Shown here: one piece after another, positions 32,209 through 40,922 of the stretch
Layout: each line of letters opens with the position of its first letter
Numbering within the stretch: the first letter of the stretch is position 1
Assembly (NCBI GenBank): GCA_946414395.1
Contig: CAMKOE010000021.1
Coordinates: 1-40,922, forward strand
Direction: 5' to 3'
Length of the DNA: 40,922 nucleotides
From: an uncultured Porphyromonadaceae bacterium
GTDB lineage: Bacteria; Bacteroidota; Bacteroidia; Bacteroidales; Muribaculaceae
Program-made: the position numbers and the translations under genes
Notes under the pieces: generated by a model
Seen by the model: only the letters and a program-made list of their open reading frames with translations
The model's database searches: none
What the model was told of the DNA's origin: nothing

Positions 32209-35200
32209 ATGCGTAAACTGACAAAACTCCAACTCGCATGCGCTGCAATCGTGGCACTGTTCGGTGTCACCTGTGCCAGCGCGTTTAATTCTTCCAAGTA
32301 TGCGACAACGTCCAAACTTGCCAGCGGCAAGTGGGTGAAGATTTCCATTCCCGAGAATGGCGTCTATGAAATCACCTATGACGAGTTGACCGCAATGGGC
32401 TTCAGCAATCCCGCACAGGTGAAACTGTATGGTTGCGGTGGTGCTCGCATCAACGAGGTGCTCAACGGCTCGGCCATGGACGACTTGCAGAAGGTGCCCA
32501 TCCTGCGCACCGGCAACAAGATCTGCTTCTATGGCAACGGTCCTGTCACTTTCACCATGACCAACTATTCCACCAATCCCCACTACACGCGCGTGTTCAA
32601 CGCCTATTCCCAGGTGGGCTGCTATTTCCTGACCGAGGAGGCCGATGCCGACCTCACTCCCAGCCGTCGCTCGCCCGTGACGTTGAGTAGTTATGTCAAC
32701 CAGCCGACCAGCCTCAGTTACTGTCATCACGAGTATGAGATGACGAGCGTCAGCGGTTCGGGCAAGGAGATGCTGGGTGAGGATATCTCTGGCGGCAAGG
32801 TGATGGTTGACTACTACATGCCGTCGATCGCCTCCAGCGAGGTCATGGTGCAGACCGCTATTGCTGCCAATGTGAACCAGATGACCTATGCCAGCGGCGT
32901 TATTCACAGCGGTAGCGGCCACGACACCACCACTTACACGCAGGCTGCATCGCGCATCTACAGGCCCACGGGCGACTATGTGTTCTACAATTTCGCTACC
33001 CCGTTTGCCAAGATGACGCTGACCGATCCCGCCGAGCGTGGACAGTTCGAGCCGATGCTGACCTACAGCAGCCCCGATGCCGAGGACTTGACCATCACCA
33101 TGGCCCGTCTGGACTACTTCACGTTGACCTATACCCGCTACAATGTCATTAATGAGGGCGAGGACAACCAGATCTTCATGGGCTATGTTTCCACCAAGGG
33201 CAATGAGCGCTTCCTGTTGCCCAATGCCTCCAGCAACACCGTCGTCTGGTACATCAATAACACCAACAATCCCATCTCGATGACCTTGACCCCCTATGAC
33301 GACGAGAGTGGCAAGGGTCTCTACTTCACCGCCAACTCGGCCGCCACTTCGTCCTATGTCGCATTTGACCCGGCCAAGACGTTGAAGAAGATCGTTTCCT
33401 TCGAGAGCGTGGAGAACCAGAACCTGCATGCGCTGTCAACCCCCGACCTGCTCATCATCACCGAGAAGGTCTTCCATGAGGAAGCCGAGCGTCTTGCCGA
33501 CCTGCACCGCGCCATCGACGGCATCGACGTGCATGTCGTTGATCAGGGCCAGGTCTTTAACGAGTTCTCGAGCGGCACGCGCGACGCGATGGCCTTCCGC
33601 CTGATGTGCAAGATGTTCTATGACCGTGACGTGGAGAAGAAGAAATTCAAGAACCTGCTCATCTTTGGCCCCGGTTCGTTTGACAACCGTGAGTTGATGG
33701 GTGAGCACCCGGGCAACCTGTTGACCTATGAGAGTGACAACAGCAACTATGAGGACTTCTCGTTTGTCTCTGACGACTTCTTCGGCTTCCTGGACGATAA
33801 TTCAGGTGCTAATATCTCGTCGGATATCTTGAGAATCGGTGTGGGCCGCATTACCAGCGCCGACGTTGCCGAGGCCAAGAGCGACGTTGACAAGATTGTC
33901 GAGTACTATGCGACTCCCGACTATGGCGTGTGGCGCAACAACACGATGATCTTCAGTGACTCTCCCGACAGGGGCCTGTATATGTATCAGGGTGAAGGCT
34001 ACAAGAACATGATCGATAACGAACTGGGTACCGGCATGCACGTCAACACGGTTCACAACTCAATGTATCCCCGCTCGACAACCGAGCCCGCCAAGTCGGT
34101 AGAGCGCAAGACCTCGACCGTGGGCAAGCAGTTGCTGAGCAAGTTCTTCAAGGATGGTGTGTACTTTGCCTCCTATGTTGGTCACGCTGGCCCCACCGCG
34201 TTTACCAAGTATAATAATATGTGGGTGACTGCCGATGTCGTTGGCACGTCCTATCCCTACTGGCCCATCATGTCCACCGCATGCTGTGACGTGGCCCACT
34301 TCGACAGCGACTCGCGCGGTATTGCCGAGCGCATGTTCCACAAGCGTGACGGTGGCGCCATAGCCCTGTTGACCAGTTCGCGCATGGTGTATGCCAACGG
34401 TAACGACCAGTTGAACCGCTACTTCATCAACGCGCTGTTCACGCGCAACGAGAATGGTGAGGCACGCACCCTGGGCGAGGCCTACATGTTGTCCAAGCAG
34501 GGCTTTACCTCGGGTAACTCCAACAAGTTGTCATTCTTGCTGCTGGGTGACCCTGCCATCAAACTCAACTTCCCCGTCAGCCGTTTCAATATCACCAAGG
34601 TGAATAATACCGACATGACCGCCCAGAATGCCAACGCGCAGATCGGCCCTCTCGTAAAGTTCAACATCGAGGCCCAGGTTGTTGACGCCGAGGGTAATCT
34701 GGACAGCAGTTTCAACGGTGATGCGACCGTGACCCTCTATGACAAGGAGGAACTCTTCACCACCATCACCCAGACCGAGTCGAGTGTGACCACCGACCGC
34801 GACATCTACTTCAACCGCGACAAACTGTCGGAAATCACCGGCCGCGTTGTCAATGGCGTCTTCACCGGCGAGATGATTGTTCCCAAGTCGGTAAAGGCTG
34901 TGGACGAGAACGTGCTGCTGCGTGTTTATGCCCACAAGGACAATACCAGTTACATGGTTAACGGCTTCAGCAAGCAGATCACCATGCTTGCCGATGGCGA
35001 ACTGACCCCGATCACCGACGACCAGAATCCCGTGATCACCGGCATGTATATCAACGACGAGACAACGTTTGCCGATGGTGCCGTTGTCGGCAGCAACGCT
35101 ACCCTCTACATCAATGCAATTGACAACGAGGGTATCAACCTCAAGGAGAATTCCATCGAGCATAGCATGTCGTTGCTCCTGGATGGCGGCAAGCCCTCCT

Positions 35201-35676
35201 ATGACGACGTGACCTGCTTCACCGAAACCTCAGAGGGCGGTAAGGGCGTCTATATTGAGTACCCGCTGAACAACCTCTCGGAGGGTCTGCACACGCTCAC
35301 CTATACCGTCTATGACCTGATGGGCAACAGCGCCACCCGCACCATCTCGTTCATGGTGGGCCAGAGTGGCGACGTCACCCTGACCGCCGACAAGTGGCCT
35401 GCTTATCAGGACGGCGAGGTTGTCTTTGACATGGAGAGCAACATGACCCGCACTCCCGAGATGATCCTGCGCGTGACCGATGCCACCGGTAAGTTGATGT
35501 GGATGACCACGACCAGCAGTTTCCCCGTTACCTGGGATCTGAAGGACATGAACGGCAACAAGGTGCCGGCTGGACTGTACCGCTACTTCGGTACCTATAC
35601 CGACGGCACCAACAGCGGTGGAACGTCCATCAACAAACTCATCGTGCTTGACCCGCTCAAGACTGCCATGAGGTAA
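32209..35676 (+). CDS. PorU-like C25 peptidase, second copy
   Basis: 1155 residues with the same architecture as the copy at 24744. Signal peptide about 1-25 (ending CASA); N-terminal KYATTSKLASGKWVKISIPE; C25 catalytic domain about 410-800 with His659 in YVGHAG and Cys693 in ACCDVAHFD. The His-Cys spacing of 34 residues equals that of the other copy. Ig-like regions and a C-terminal type IX-like domain (VTDATGKLMWM ... GLYRYFGTYTDG) complete it. The active-site text is further from standard PorU (CCDVAHFD versus CEYCRFD), so this may be a paralogue with another substrate set, or a secreted C25 protease. It is placed after rex and the FAH-like gene, not beside the other copy. Confidence 0.88.
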   Translation: MRKLTKLQLACAAIVALFGVTCASAFNSSKYATTSKLASGKWVKISIPENGVYEITYDELTAMGFSNPAQVKLYGCGGARINEVLNGSAMDDLQKVPILRTGNKICFYGNGPVTFTMTNYSTNPHYTRVFNAYSQVGCYFLTEEADADLTPSRRSPVTLSSYVNQPTSLSYCHHEYEMTSVSGSGKEMLGEDISGGKVMVDYYMPSIASSEVMVQTAIAANVNQMTYASGVIHSGSGHDTTTYTQAASRIYRPTGDYVFYNFATPFAKMTLTDPAERGQFEPMLTYSSPDAEDLTITMARLDYFTLTYTRYNVINEGEDNQIFMGYVSTKGNERFLLPNASSNTVVWYINNTNNPISMTLTPYDDESGKGLYFTANSAATSSYVAFDPAKTLKKIVSFESVENQNLHALSTPDLLIITEKVFHEEAERLADLHRAIDGIDVHVVDQGQVFNEFSSGTRDAMAFRLMCKMFYDRDVEKKKFKNLLIFGPGSFDNRELMGEHPGNLLTYESDNSNYEDFSFVSDDFFGFLDDNSGANISSDILRIGVGRITSADVAEAKSDVDKIVEYYATPDYGVWRNNTMIFSDSPDRGLYMYQGEGYKNMIDNELGTGMHVNTVHNSMYPRSTTEPAKSVERKTSTVGKQLLSKFFKDGVYFASYVGHAGPTAFTKYNNMWVTADVVGTSYPYWPIMSTACCDVAHFDSDSRGIAERMFHKRDGGAIALLTSSRMVYANGNDQLNRYFINALFTRNENGEARTLGEAYMLSKQGFTSGNSNKLSFLLLGDPAIKLNFPVSRFNITKVNNTDMTAQNANAQIGPLVKFNIEAQVVDAEGNLDSSFNGDATVTLYDKEELFTTITQTESSVTTDRDIYFNRDKLSEITGRVVNGVFTGEMIVPKSVKAVDENVLLRVYAHKDNTSYMVNGFSKQITMLADGELTPITDDQNPVITGMYINDETTFADGAVVGSNATLYINAIDNEGINLKENSIEHSMSLLLDGGKPSYDDVTCFTETSEGGKGVYIEYPLNNLSEGLHTLTYTVYDLMGNSATRTISFMVGQSGDVTLTADKWPAYQDGEVVFDMESNMTRTPEMILRVTDATGKLMWMTTTSSFPVTWDLKDMNGNKVPAGLYRYFGTYTDGTNSGGTSINKLIVLDPLKTAMR

Positions 35677-35721
35677 ATAATGGCCCTGTCCCGTCGGTCA
35701 TGACGGGAATTGGCCGCGAAC

Positions 35722-35770
35722 AATAAAAGCGCCGCGCTGGACAATCAATCTCCAGCGCGGCACTTTTATT
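35722..35770. terminator. Bidirectional terminator between the second PorU-like gene and ferredoxin
   Basis: An 11-bp GC stem (GCCGCGCTGGA at 35731-35741 with 35751-35761), one mismatch, and an outer 8-bp AT stem (AATAAAAG / CTTTTATT) are symmetrical. U-rich tails are thus available on both strands for the converging genes. A smaller hairpin (TCCCGTC / GACGGGA) precedes it at 35689-35708. Confidence 0.85.
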
Positions 35771-35885
35771 ATCTGGCCCCAATGGGCGATGTTATAAGGC
35801 TATGGTGGTGTGGACGGGTTATAAAACAGTAATGCGACCACACGGATAGTAATCGTGTAGCCGCAGTTGCTGTATTCTTGAACAA

Positions 35886-36056
35886 TTACTCTCCAGGAGC
35901 GATTGCACCAGTGGGGCAAGCGTCAGCGCAAGTGCCGCAGTCCAAGCAGGTGTCGGGATCAATCTTGTAGATGTCGCCCTCGCTAATAGCGTCGGCAGGG
36001 CATACTGACTGGCAAGTACCACATGCCACGCAGCTGTCAGAAATTACATAAGCCAT
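35886..36056 (-). CDS. 2[4Fe-4S] ferredoxin
   Basis: A 56-residue small electron carrier. It contains two C-x-x-C-x-x-C-x-x-x-C-P clusters: CVACGTCQSVCP (residues 9-20) and CLDCGTCADACP (37-48), the pattern of clostridial-type ferredoxins. There is no signal peptide. The gene is short and easily missed. It starts MAYVISDSCV at 36056 and stops at 35886. It is convergent with the second PorU-like gene and divergent from the SUI1 gene. It would shuttle electrons for pyruvate:ferredoxin oxidoreductase-type or Rnf-type reactions in an anaerobe. Confidence 0.95.
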   Translation of the reverse strand: MAYVISDSCVACGTCQSVCPADAISEGDIYKIDPDTCLDCGTCADACPTGAIAPGE

Positions 36057-36109
36057 ATTGATATCAAATTTAAATGAATTAGTAAATAATGTTAAAGTAA
36101 ACAGTTCGG

Positions 36110-36117
36110 CAAAAATA
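36110..36117 (-). promoter_or_regulatory. -7 promoter box for ferredoxin
   Basis: CAAAAATA on the plus strand is TATTTTTG on the minus strand (TAnnTTTG), about 55 nt upstream of the ferredoxin ATG; TTG lies 22 nt further up. A second TAAATTTG match at 36065-36072 is too close to the start to be favoured. Confidence 0.5.
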
Positions 36118-36211
36118 ATGCTTTTATTTGAATTGGTAGCAAGTTTTGCCTTTTTTTCTTTGTCTTGACGTGATTTTTATGGAATGATGGTGGATTTTCG
36201 CGTTTTTTTTG

Positions 36212-36219
36212 TACCTTTG
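36212..36219 (+). promoter_or_regulatory. -7 promoter box for the SUI1-AddA pair
   Basis: TACCTTTG, a full TAnnTTTG match, about 53 nt before the SUI1-like ATG at 36273. It divides the intergenic region with the divergent ferredoxin promoter. Confidence 0.65.
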
Positions 36220-36272
36220 ATGTGGGTAGAGCAGGAAGGTTTAATCTGCCCCGAAAATTTTCTTTTTTTGCT

Positions 36273-36632
36273 ATGAACACGACCGATTGGAAAGATGTGC
36301 TGGGCAAGGCGTTTGACCTGCCCGTCCCCGAGGAGAGCGATAACCAGAACGCCGAGCAGCAGCCCGCTGCCCAGGGCGATGCCGTGGCCCAGCAGGGCAA
36401 AACCCGGCTCGACATCGTGCTCGAGCGCAAGGGGCGCGGCGGCAAGCAGGCGACAATCGTCACGGGATTTGCCTGCGACGACGAGGCGCTCAAGCAGGTG
36501 GCCTCACGGCTCAAGCGCAGCCTGGGTGTGGGCGGCAGTGCCCGCGGCGGCGAGATATTGATACAGGGCGACTTCAGGCAGCGCGTGCTCGACGAACTTG
36601 TCACCATGGGATTCAAGGCGCGCATTATCTAA
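36273..36632 (+). CDS. SUI1/YciH-family translation factor
   Basis: A 119-residue protein with an acidic, Gln-rich N-terminal tail (about 1-40) and a SUI1/eIF1-like domain (about 42-119): LDIVLERKGRGGKQATIVTG, then LGVGGSARGGEILIQGDF and the final helix. This is the bacterial YciH family, related to eIF1, thought to affect start-codon selection or stress-time translation. The ATG at 36273 is preferred to an upstream in-frame Met lying within the leader. It is 30 bp upstream of the AddA-like gene, in the same direction and possibly cotranscribed. Confidence 0.93.
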   Translation: MNTTDWKDVLGKAFDLPVPEESDNQNAEQQPAAQGDAVAQQGKTRLDIVLERKGRGGKQATIVTGFACDDEALKQVASRLKRSLGVGGSARGGEILIQGDFRQRVLDELVTMGFKARII

Positions 36633-36662
36633 CCACATCTAGAACAGGGAAAAAACGGGATT

Positions 36663-39600
36663 ATGGATACAATCAAGCAAAATACCGGTTCTACTCATCG
36701 CCGCAACATGCTGGTGATGAAGGCCTCGGCGGGCTCGGGCAAGACCTATAACCTGGCCAAGCAATACATCAGGCACCTGCTCTTCTCCACCGACGAGGAC
36801 GGCGCCCTGAGGCCTCGCCGCCACCGTGGCGACGACCGCATCGTCAACGCTCACCGCCAGTTGCTGGCCATCACGTTCACCAACAAGGCCACCGACGAGA
36901 TGAAGGACCGCATCGTCAACGAACTCTATAACCTGGCTCAGCCCAATGTCGAGAGTGACTATCTGGAAGAATTCGTGCGCGATAGCCGTCTTGACGAGGG
37001 GCAGGTGCGCGACCTGGCCCGGCATGCCCTGAACGAGTTGCTGTTTGATTACAGCAACTTCAACGTGAGCACCATCGACTCGTTTTTCCAGACTATCCTT
37101 CGCAACTTTGCCCGTGAACTGGACCGTGACTTCAACTACGAGATCCAGTTGGAGGAGAAATATGCCGTGCGTGTCGCGGTCCACAACTTCCTGCTCTCGC
37201 TGGGACAGCATGACTCGCTCACCCAGGTGGACAAGTGGGTGAAGGAGTACCAGCGTCACCTGCTCAGGGGCGATGCCAAGACCAAGGAGTGGAAATTCTT
37301 TAACGACGGGGGTGACTTGAACAACTTTGCCCAGCAGATCAATACCGAGGTCTTCCGCAGCAAGATGGACGACATCCGCTCCTATCTGGGCCACGTCGAT
37401 GAGCAGGGGAACTTCGTCAGCGACTTCGGCCGCATCCGCGACTTCAAGCAGGCCATGCACGAGATGGTGAAGCGTAGCCGCGACGCCGTCGAGCAGACCC
37501 TGGATGAACTCCTGCATACCCTGCAGACGCTCGCCACCGGCTTGAAGGGGAACAGCGCGTTGAACAACGTGCTCAAGAACGGCGGCTTCAAGACCGCCTC
37601 CCTCAAGGGTGCCGACGAAGCAAAGGTCGCCTCGCAGTTCCTCAAGGGCGCGGTCCCCGACGGGGAAACCGTCTCTCGCATCACGGCAATGATAGCGCGC
37701 TACTTCAGTCTTCAGTCGGTGGTTGACTTCTATACCTACATCGACGACAACCTGGGCCTGCTAGGGCTGCTGGCGATGATAGACCTGTTCCTGGACGATT
37801 ACCGCCATGAGACCAACTCCATCCTCATCGGCGACACCAACGACCTGATCGGCACAGTGCTGGATAGCGGCTCGGAGTTTGTCTATGAGCGTGTGGGGAC
37901 GGTCATTTCCCACTTCATGATCGATGAGTTCCAGGACACGAGCACCAAGCAATATGAGAACTTCCGCGGCCTGCTCAAGGAGAGCCTGGCCAACGGCAAC
38001 TTCAATATGCTCATCGGCGACGCCAAGCAGTCAATCTACCGCTTCCGCAATGCCGATCCGACGGTCTTCCGCGAGAAGGTGGAGGCCGATTTTGCCGATG
38101 ATATCGACAATGGCCTGCCTGCCACTCAGGACGAGCATGCCCCGACTTCGACCAATTACCGCAGTTCGCGCAACATCATCGGGTTCAACAACAGCCTGTT
38201 CAGGTTTGTTCAGGACCGCTACAGCGGCAACCCCGTCGTTACCGCCACCTATCGTGACGTCAAGCAGGGAATGCCAGCCAACATCGACCGTAAACCGCCA
38301 GGCTACGTGAGATTACTCACCGGCAACTATAACCTGCTGCTCGAGGACGAATTCATCAAGGGGGCCATGGACCATGTGCCCGAGGGCGACGTCGATGTAC
38401 TCGCCGTGCTGCCAGCCTATCTGCTCAAGTTGCACCAGCGCTATGAGTGGGGCAAAATCGGCATCCTGGTCAACAAGAATGATGAGGGCAACAGCATCGT
38501 CGAGCGCATCCTGGAGTATAACCAGCACACCACGGGAGAGACCATCAGCATTGTGTCGGGCGAGTCGTTGCTGCTCAACAACTCGTCCATCATCAGGCGC
38601 ATCATCGCCATGTTGCGCTTTATCGACATCAGCCAGTTTGGCAGGGAAGAGGATGATCCCGATGCGGCACCCGACGAAAACCTGGCCCGGCGGATGGACC
38701 GCATCCAGCGGCAACGCGAGAGCGACCAGCGCCTGTACTCGGCGATGAGCCGCTTCATCAAGGCGCTATCCACCCGGCCCGACGGCACCCCGCTCGACAA
38801 CGGCAAGTTGCTTGTCGAGAGCCTGGCGCAGGGAGGAGAGGACGATAATGGGAACGGTGAAAATGTACAATCGATAGACTCGCTGCTGGCGCGGTTGTTG
38901 CCCTCAGCAGGCGAACTGTCCACGCTCGTGAGCATCGTCGAGACCATCATCGGCTACTTCAAGCGCGACGCCTCGCTGGCCGGTGGCGATGTGGACCGCG
39001 AGACGGCCTTCCTGATGGCTTTCCAGGACACGGTGATGCAATATTGCTCGCAGCGCAACGGCGGCAGCGTGAGGGAATTCCTCAAGTACTGGGACGACAA
39101 CAAGGACAGGCTGGCCGTGAATAGCGCCGACAATGGCAATGCCGTCAACATCATGACCATTCACAAGGCCAAGGGTCTGGAATTTGGCTGTGTCATCATC
39201 CCGTTTGCCGAGTGGCGCCTCGAGGACGTGTCCAGCGCCACGCAGACCTACTGGCTGCCCGGTGACGTGTTTGTTGACGCGATGGGTTCCATACCCGTTG
39301 ACTGCAGCGACTGCCCGCGGGACACCGTGCCGCCGCTGGTCAATGTTAAGAAATCCCACCTGTGGTCGCTGGGCGAGAACGGCATGCTGGACGGCAAGGC
39401 CCGTGACTATCTCGACAAGCAGCAGACCGACGTGCTGATTGACAACCTGAACAAGACCTATGTGGCGTTGACGCGACCCCGCATCGAGATGCACATCTTC
39501 ACCTCTGGTGTCAAGGACGGAACGGTGAGCGAACTGCTCGCCACGTTTGCCATGGGCGATAATGACCATCCCGGACAGATGACCCCCATCAGCCAGGCCA

Positions 39601-40262
39601 GTGGCGAGTCAACGGGCTGGTTTGAGACTGGGCAACTGTCAACCCGTGAGCAGATTGCCCTCTCGTTGGGTACCTTCGAGGAAGAGGCCGATCCGCAGCA
39701 CCGCATCGACACCTATCAGGTCAACCCCATTCCCCTGACGATCAACGTGCGTGTCGAGCATGCCGCGAGTTCACACATCAAGGCGGGCATCAGGCTGCAC
39801 AGCCTGTTGAGCGGCATCCACGACCGCAACGACGTGGACCGGGCCATCAGCCGGGGCCTCAAGCATGGCTCAATCAGCAGCGACGCCAACGACCCTTGTG
39901 GCATCGACATGGTTGACAAGCACGTGCGCCAGGTCATCATGGATCCCGACAGCCGCGTGGCCGCCTGGTTTGACCCTGCCAACAAGGTCTATAGCGAGCG
40001 CACCATCACCAGCGCCAGCGACAACCTGTGGGATGAGGACGGCATCGAGAACCTGCGCCCCGACCGCATCGTGCGCCGTCCCGACGGCACGATCCTCGTC
40101 ATCGACTACAAGAGTGGCGAGCGCAACGACAAGAAATACTGCCGCCAGGTGCAGCGCTACATCGACAGGCTGCGCCTCGTCTTCCCCGGTGCCGACATCC
40201 GCGGCCGCATCTGGTATGTCACCCGCGACGTCATCCTCGACCACACCGGCAAGGTCCTCTAG
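36663..40262 (+). CDS. AddA-like UvrD/RecB-type helicase-nuclease
   Basis: 1199 residues, a DNA end-processing enzyme of the Superfamily 1 helicase class. Motif I (Walker A) ASAGSGKT at residues 21-28; FTNKATDEMK (Ia); MIDEFQDTS (II); GDAKQSIYRFRNADP (III); TNYRSSRNI (IV); IMTIHKAKGLEF (V); YVALTRPR (VI). The C-terminal part (about 1030-1199) carries a RecB-like PD-(D/E)XK nuclease: Asp1148 and Lys1150 in VIDYKSG, followed by QVQRY. It probably acts in recombinational repair with an AddB-type partner, which is not encoded in this window: the next gene is argS. Start ATG 36663 is 30 bp after the SUI1 stop. Confidence 0.93.
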   Translation: MDTIKQNTGSTHRRNMLVMKASAGSGKTYNLAKQYIRHLLFSTDEDGALRPRRHRGDDRIVNAHRQLLAITFTNKATDEMKDRIVNELYNLAQPNVESDYLEEFVRDSRLDEGQVRDLARHALNELLFDYSNFNVSTIDSFFQTILRNFARELDRDFNYEIQLEEKYAVRVAVHNFLLSLGQHDSLTQVDKWVKEYQRHLLRGDAKTKEWKFFNDGGDLNNFAQQINTEVFRSKMDDIRSYLGHVDEQGNFVSDFGRIRDFKQAMHEMVKRSRDAVEQTLDELLHTLQTLATGLKGNSALNNVLKNGGFKTASLKGADEAKVASQFLKGAVPDGETVSRITAMIARYFSLQSVVDFYTYIDDNLGLLGLLAMIDLFLDDYRHETNSILIGDTNDLIGTVLDSGSEFVYERVGTVISHFMIDEFQDTSTKQYENFRGLLKESLANGNFNMLIGDAKQSIYRFRNADPTVFREKVEADFADDIDNGLPATQDEHAPTSTNYRSSRNIIGFNNSLFRFVQDRYSGNPVVTATYRDVKQGMPANIDRKPPGYVRLLTGNYNLLLEDEFIKGAMDHVPEGDVDVLAVLPAYLLKLHQRYEWGKIGILVNKNDEGNSIVERILEYNQHTTGETISIVSGESLLLNNSSIIRRIIAMLRFIDISQFGREEDDPDAAPDENLARRMDRIQRQRESDQRLYSAMSRFIKALSTRPDGTPLDNGKLLVESLAQGGEDDNGNGENVQSIDSLLARLLPSAGELSTLVSIVETIIGYFKRDASLAGGDVDRETAFLMAFQDTVMQYCSQRNGGSVREFLKYWDDNKDRLAVNSADNGNAVNIMTIHKAKGLEFGCVIIPFAEWRLEDVSSATQTYWLPGDVFVDAMGSIPVDCSDCPRDTVPPLVNVKKSHLWSLGENGMLDGKARDYLDKQQTDVLIDNLNKTYVALTRPRIEMHIFTSGVKDGTVSELLATFAMGDNDHPGQMTPISQASGESTGWFETGQLSTREQIALSLGTFEEEADPQHRIDTYQVNPIPLTINVRVEHAASSHIKAGIRLHSLLSGIHDRNDVDRAISRGLKHGSISSDANDPCGIDMVDKHVRQVIMDPDSRVAAWFDPANKVYSERTITSASDNLWDEDGIENLRPDRIVRRPDGTILVIDYKSGERNDKKYCRQVQRYIDRLRLVFPGADIRGRIWYVTRDVILDHTGKVL

Positions 40263-40350
40263 CGCCCCCGCAACCGCCTGTAGAAGCCATCATGACAGTG
40301 AGATGAGCAAAAACTGGGGGCAGTAGGGGGTGAACTTGCAAAGTTTTTAG

Positions 40351-40370
40351 TAATTTTGCGGTTTAAACCG
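40351..40370 (+). promoter_or_regulatory. -7 box and adjacent palindrome before argS
   Basis: TAATTTTG at 40351-40358 matches TAnnTTTG, and is followed at once by the 12-bp palindrome CGGTTTAAACCG (40359-40370), covering the expected transcription start. The ATG is at 40402. Confidence 0.6.
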
Positions 40371-40401
40371 GTTAGATAACCATAAAACTACTATATATAC
40401 T

Positions 40402-40922
40402 ATGTTGATTGATAATATTTTGGCTCAGGCAACCGCTGCTGCGGTCAAGGAGTTGTATGGCGTGGACTTCCCCGCCGAGAAGATTGTTCCCCAGACGACC
40501 AAGAAGGAGTTTGAGGGCAACGAGACGATTGTGGTATTCCCGTTCCTCAAGGCGTCACACAAGGCGCCCGACGTGACGGCCCAGGAAATCGGTGAGCACA
40601 TGGTGGCCCACTGCGAGGCCGTCGAGAAGTTCAACGTCATCAAGGGCTTCCTGAACATCACCATCAAGCCGTCGTTTTGGACGGGCGTGCTGCAGCATGT
40701 CGCCGACCAGCCCAACTATGGCTTCACCCCCGTGACCGACGAGAGCCAACTGGTGATGATCGAGTACTCGTCGCCCAATACCAACAAGCCCCTGCACCTG
40801 GGTCACGTGCGCAACAACCTGCTGGGCTACAGCCTGTCGCGCATCATGGAAGCCAACGGCTACAAGGTGGTGAAGACCAACATCGTCAACGACCGCGGCA
40901 TCCACATCTGCAAGTCGATGCT
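40402..40922 (+). CDS. argS: Arginyl-tRNA synthetase, 5' part (runs off the window)
   Basis: The first 173 residues of a class I aminoacyl-tRNA synthetase. The N-terminal additional domain (about 1-110, KASHKAPDVTAQEIGEHMV) contacts the tRNA D-loop. It leads into the catalytic Rossmann fold with SSPNTNKPLHLGHVRNNLLG, where His132-Leu-Gly-His135 is the HIGH motif. The gene charges tRNA-Arg with arginine and is essential in most bacteria. The 3' part, including the KMSKS region, is outside the window. Clear promoter box 44 nt upstream. Confidence 0.95.
   Translation, partial: MLIDNILAQATAAAVKELYGVDFPAEKIVPQTTKKEFEGNETIVVFPFLKASHKAPDVTAQEIGEHMVAHCEAVEKFNVIKGFLNITIKPSFWTGVLQHVADQPNYGFTPVTDESQLVMIEYSSPNTNKPLHLGHVRNNLLGYSLSRIMEANGYKVVKTNIVNDRGIHICKSM

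Overview
The window reads as high-GC Bacteroidales chromosome (Bacteroidota). Supporting signs are TAnnTTTG-type -7 promoter boxes in front of most transcription units, PorU-like C25 peptidases of the type IX secretion pathway, streptopain-like (C10) proteases with Spi-type prodomains, a Rex regulator and Bacteroidota-type efflux cassettes. A gut lineage near Muribaculaceae or Prevotellaceae is likely, but that placement is inferred from gene style and not proven.

Layout. (1) 1-8.8 kb: three tandem minus-strand secreted C10 cysteine proteases, each ending in a two-repeat dockerin-like calcium module. Inverted-repeat elements lie in the spacers between them, and operator-like palindromes lie at two of their promoters. 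(2) 8.8-9.9 kb: two small unrecognised genes with the flavour of Bacteroidota phage or transposon accessory genes; a heptanucleotide tandem repeat abuts one start codon. (3) 10.1-17.1 kb: an AraC regulator divergent from a complete YbhGFSR-like drug exporter (TolC, HlyD lipoprotein, fused double ATPase, two permeases). (4) 17.2-18.5 kb: a small secreted protein resembling a single cohesin domain, and a DUF3108 protein. (5) 18.7-23.7 kb: a second exporter cassette (TolC, HlyD, two permeases) with no ATPase, then a 4'-phosphopantetheinyl transferase. (6) 24.7-35.7 kb: two full-length PorU-like C25 peptidases flanking a GT2/membrane-protein pair (minus), rex and a degenerate FAH-fold protein. (7) 35.9-40.9 kb: a 2[4Fe-4S] ferredoxin, a SUI1/YciH factor, an AddA-like helicase-nuclease and the 5' part of argS.

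How the parts may work together. The theme is export: secreted proteases, two envelope-spanning efflux assemblies, and two PorU-like proteases of the type that processes and anchors type IX cargo. The most interesting combination is dockerin-tailed proteases with a small cohesin-like exported protein about 9-17 kb away. This could mean a protease complex held by cohesin-dockerin contacts, but the pairing is inference. The other notable points are the duplicated PorU, the ATPase-less exporter and several unexplained inverted-repeat or dispersed elements.

No CRISPR array, rRNA, tRNA or complete insertion sequence was recognised by eye.
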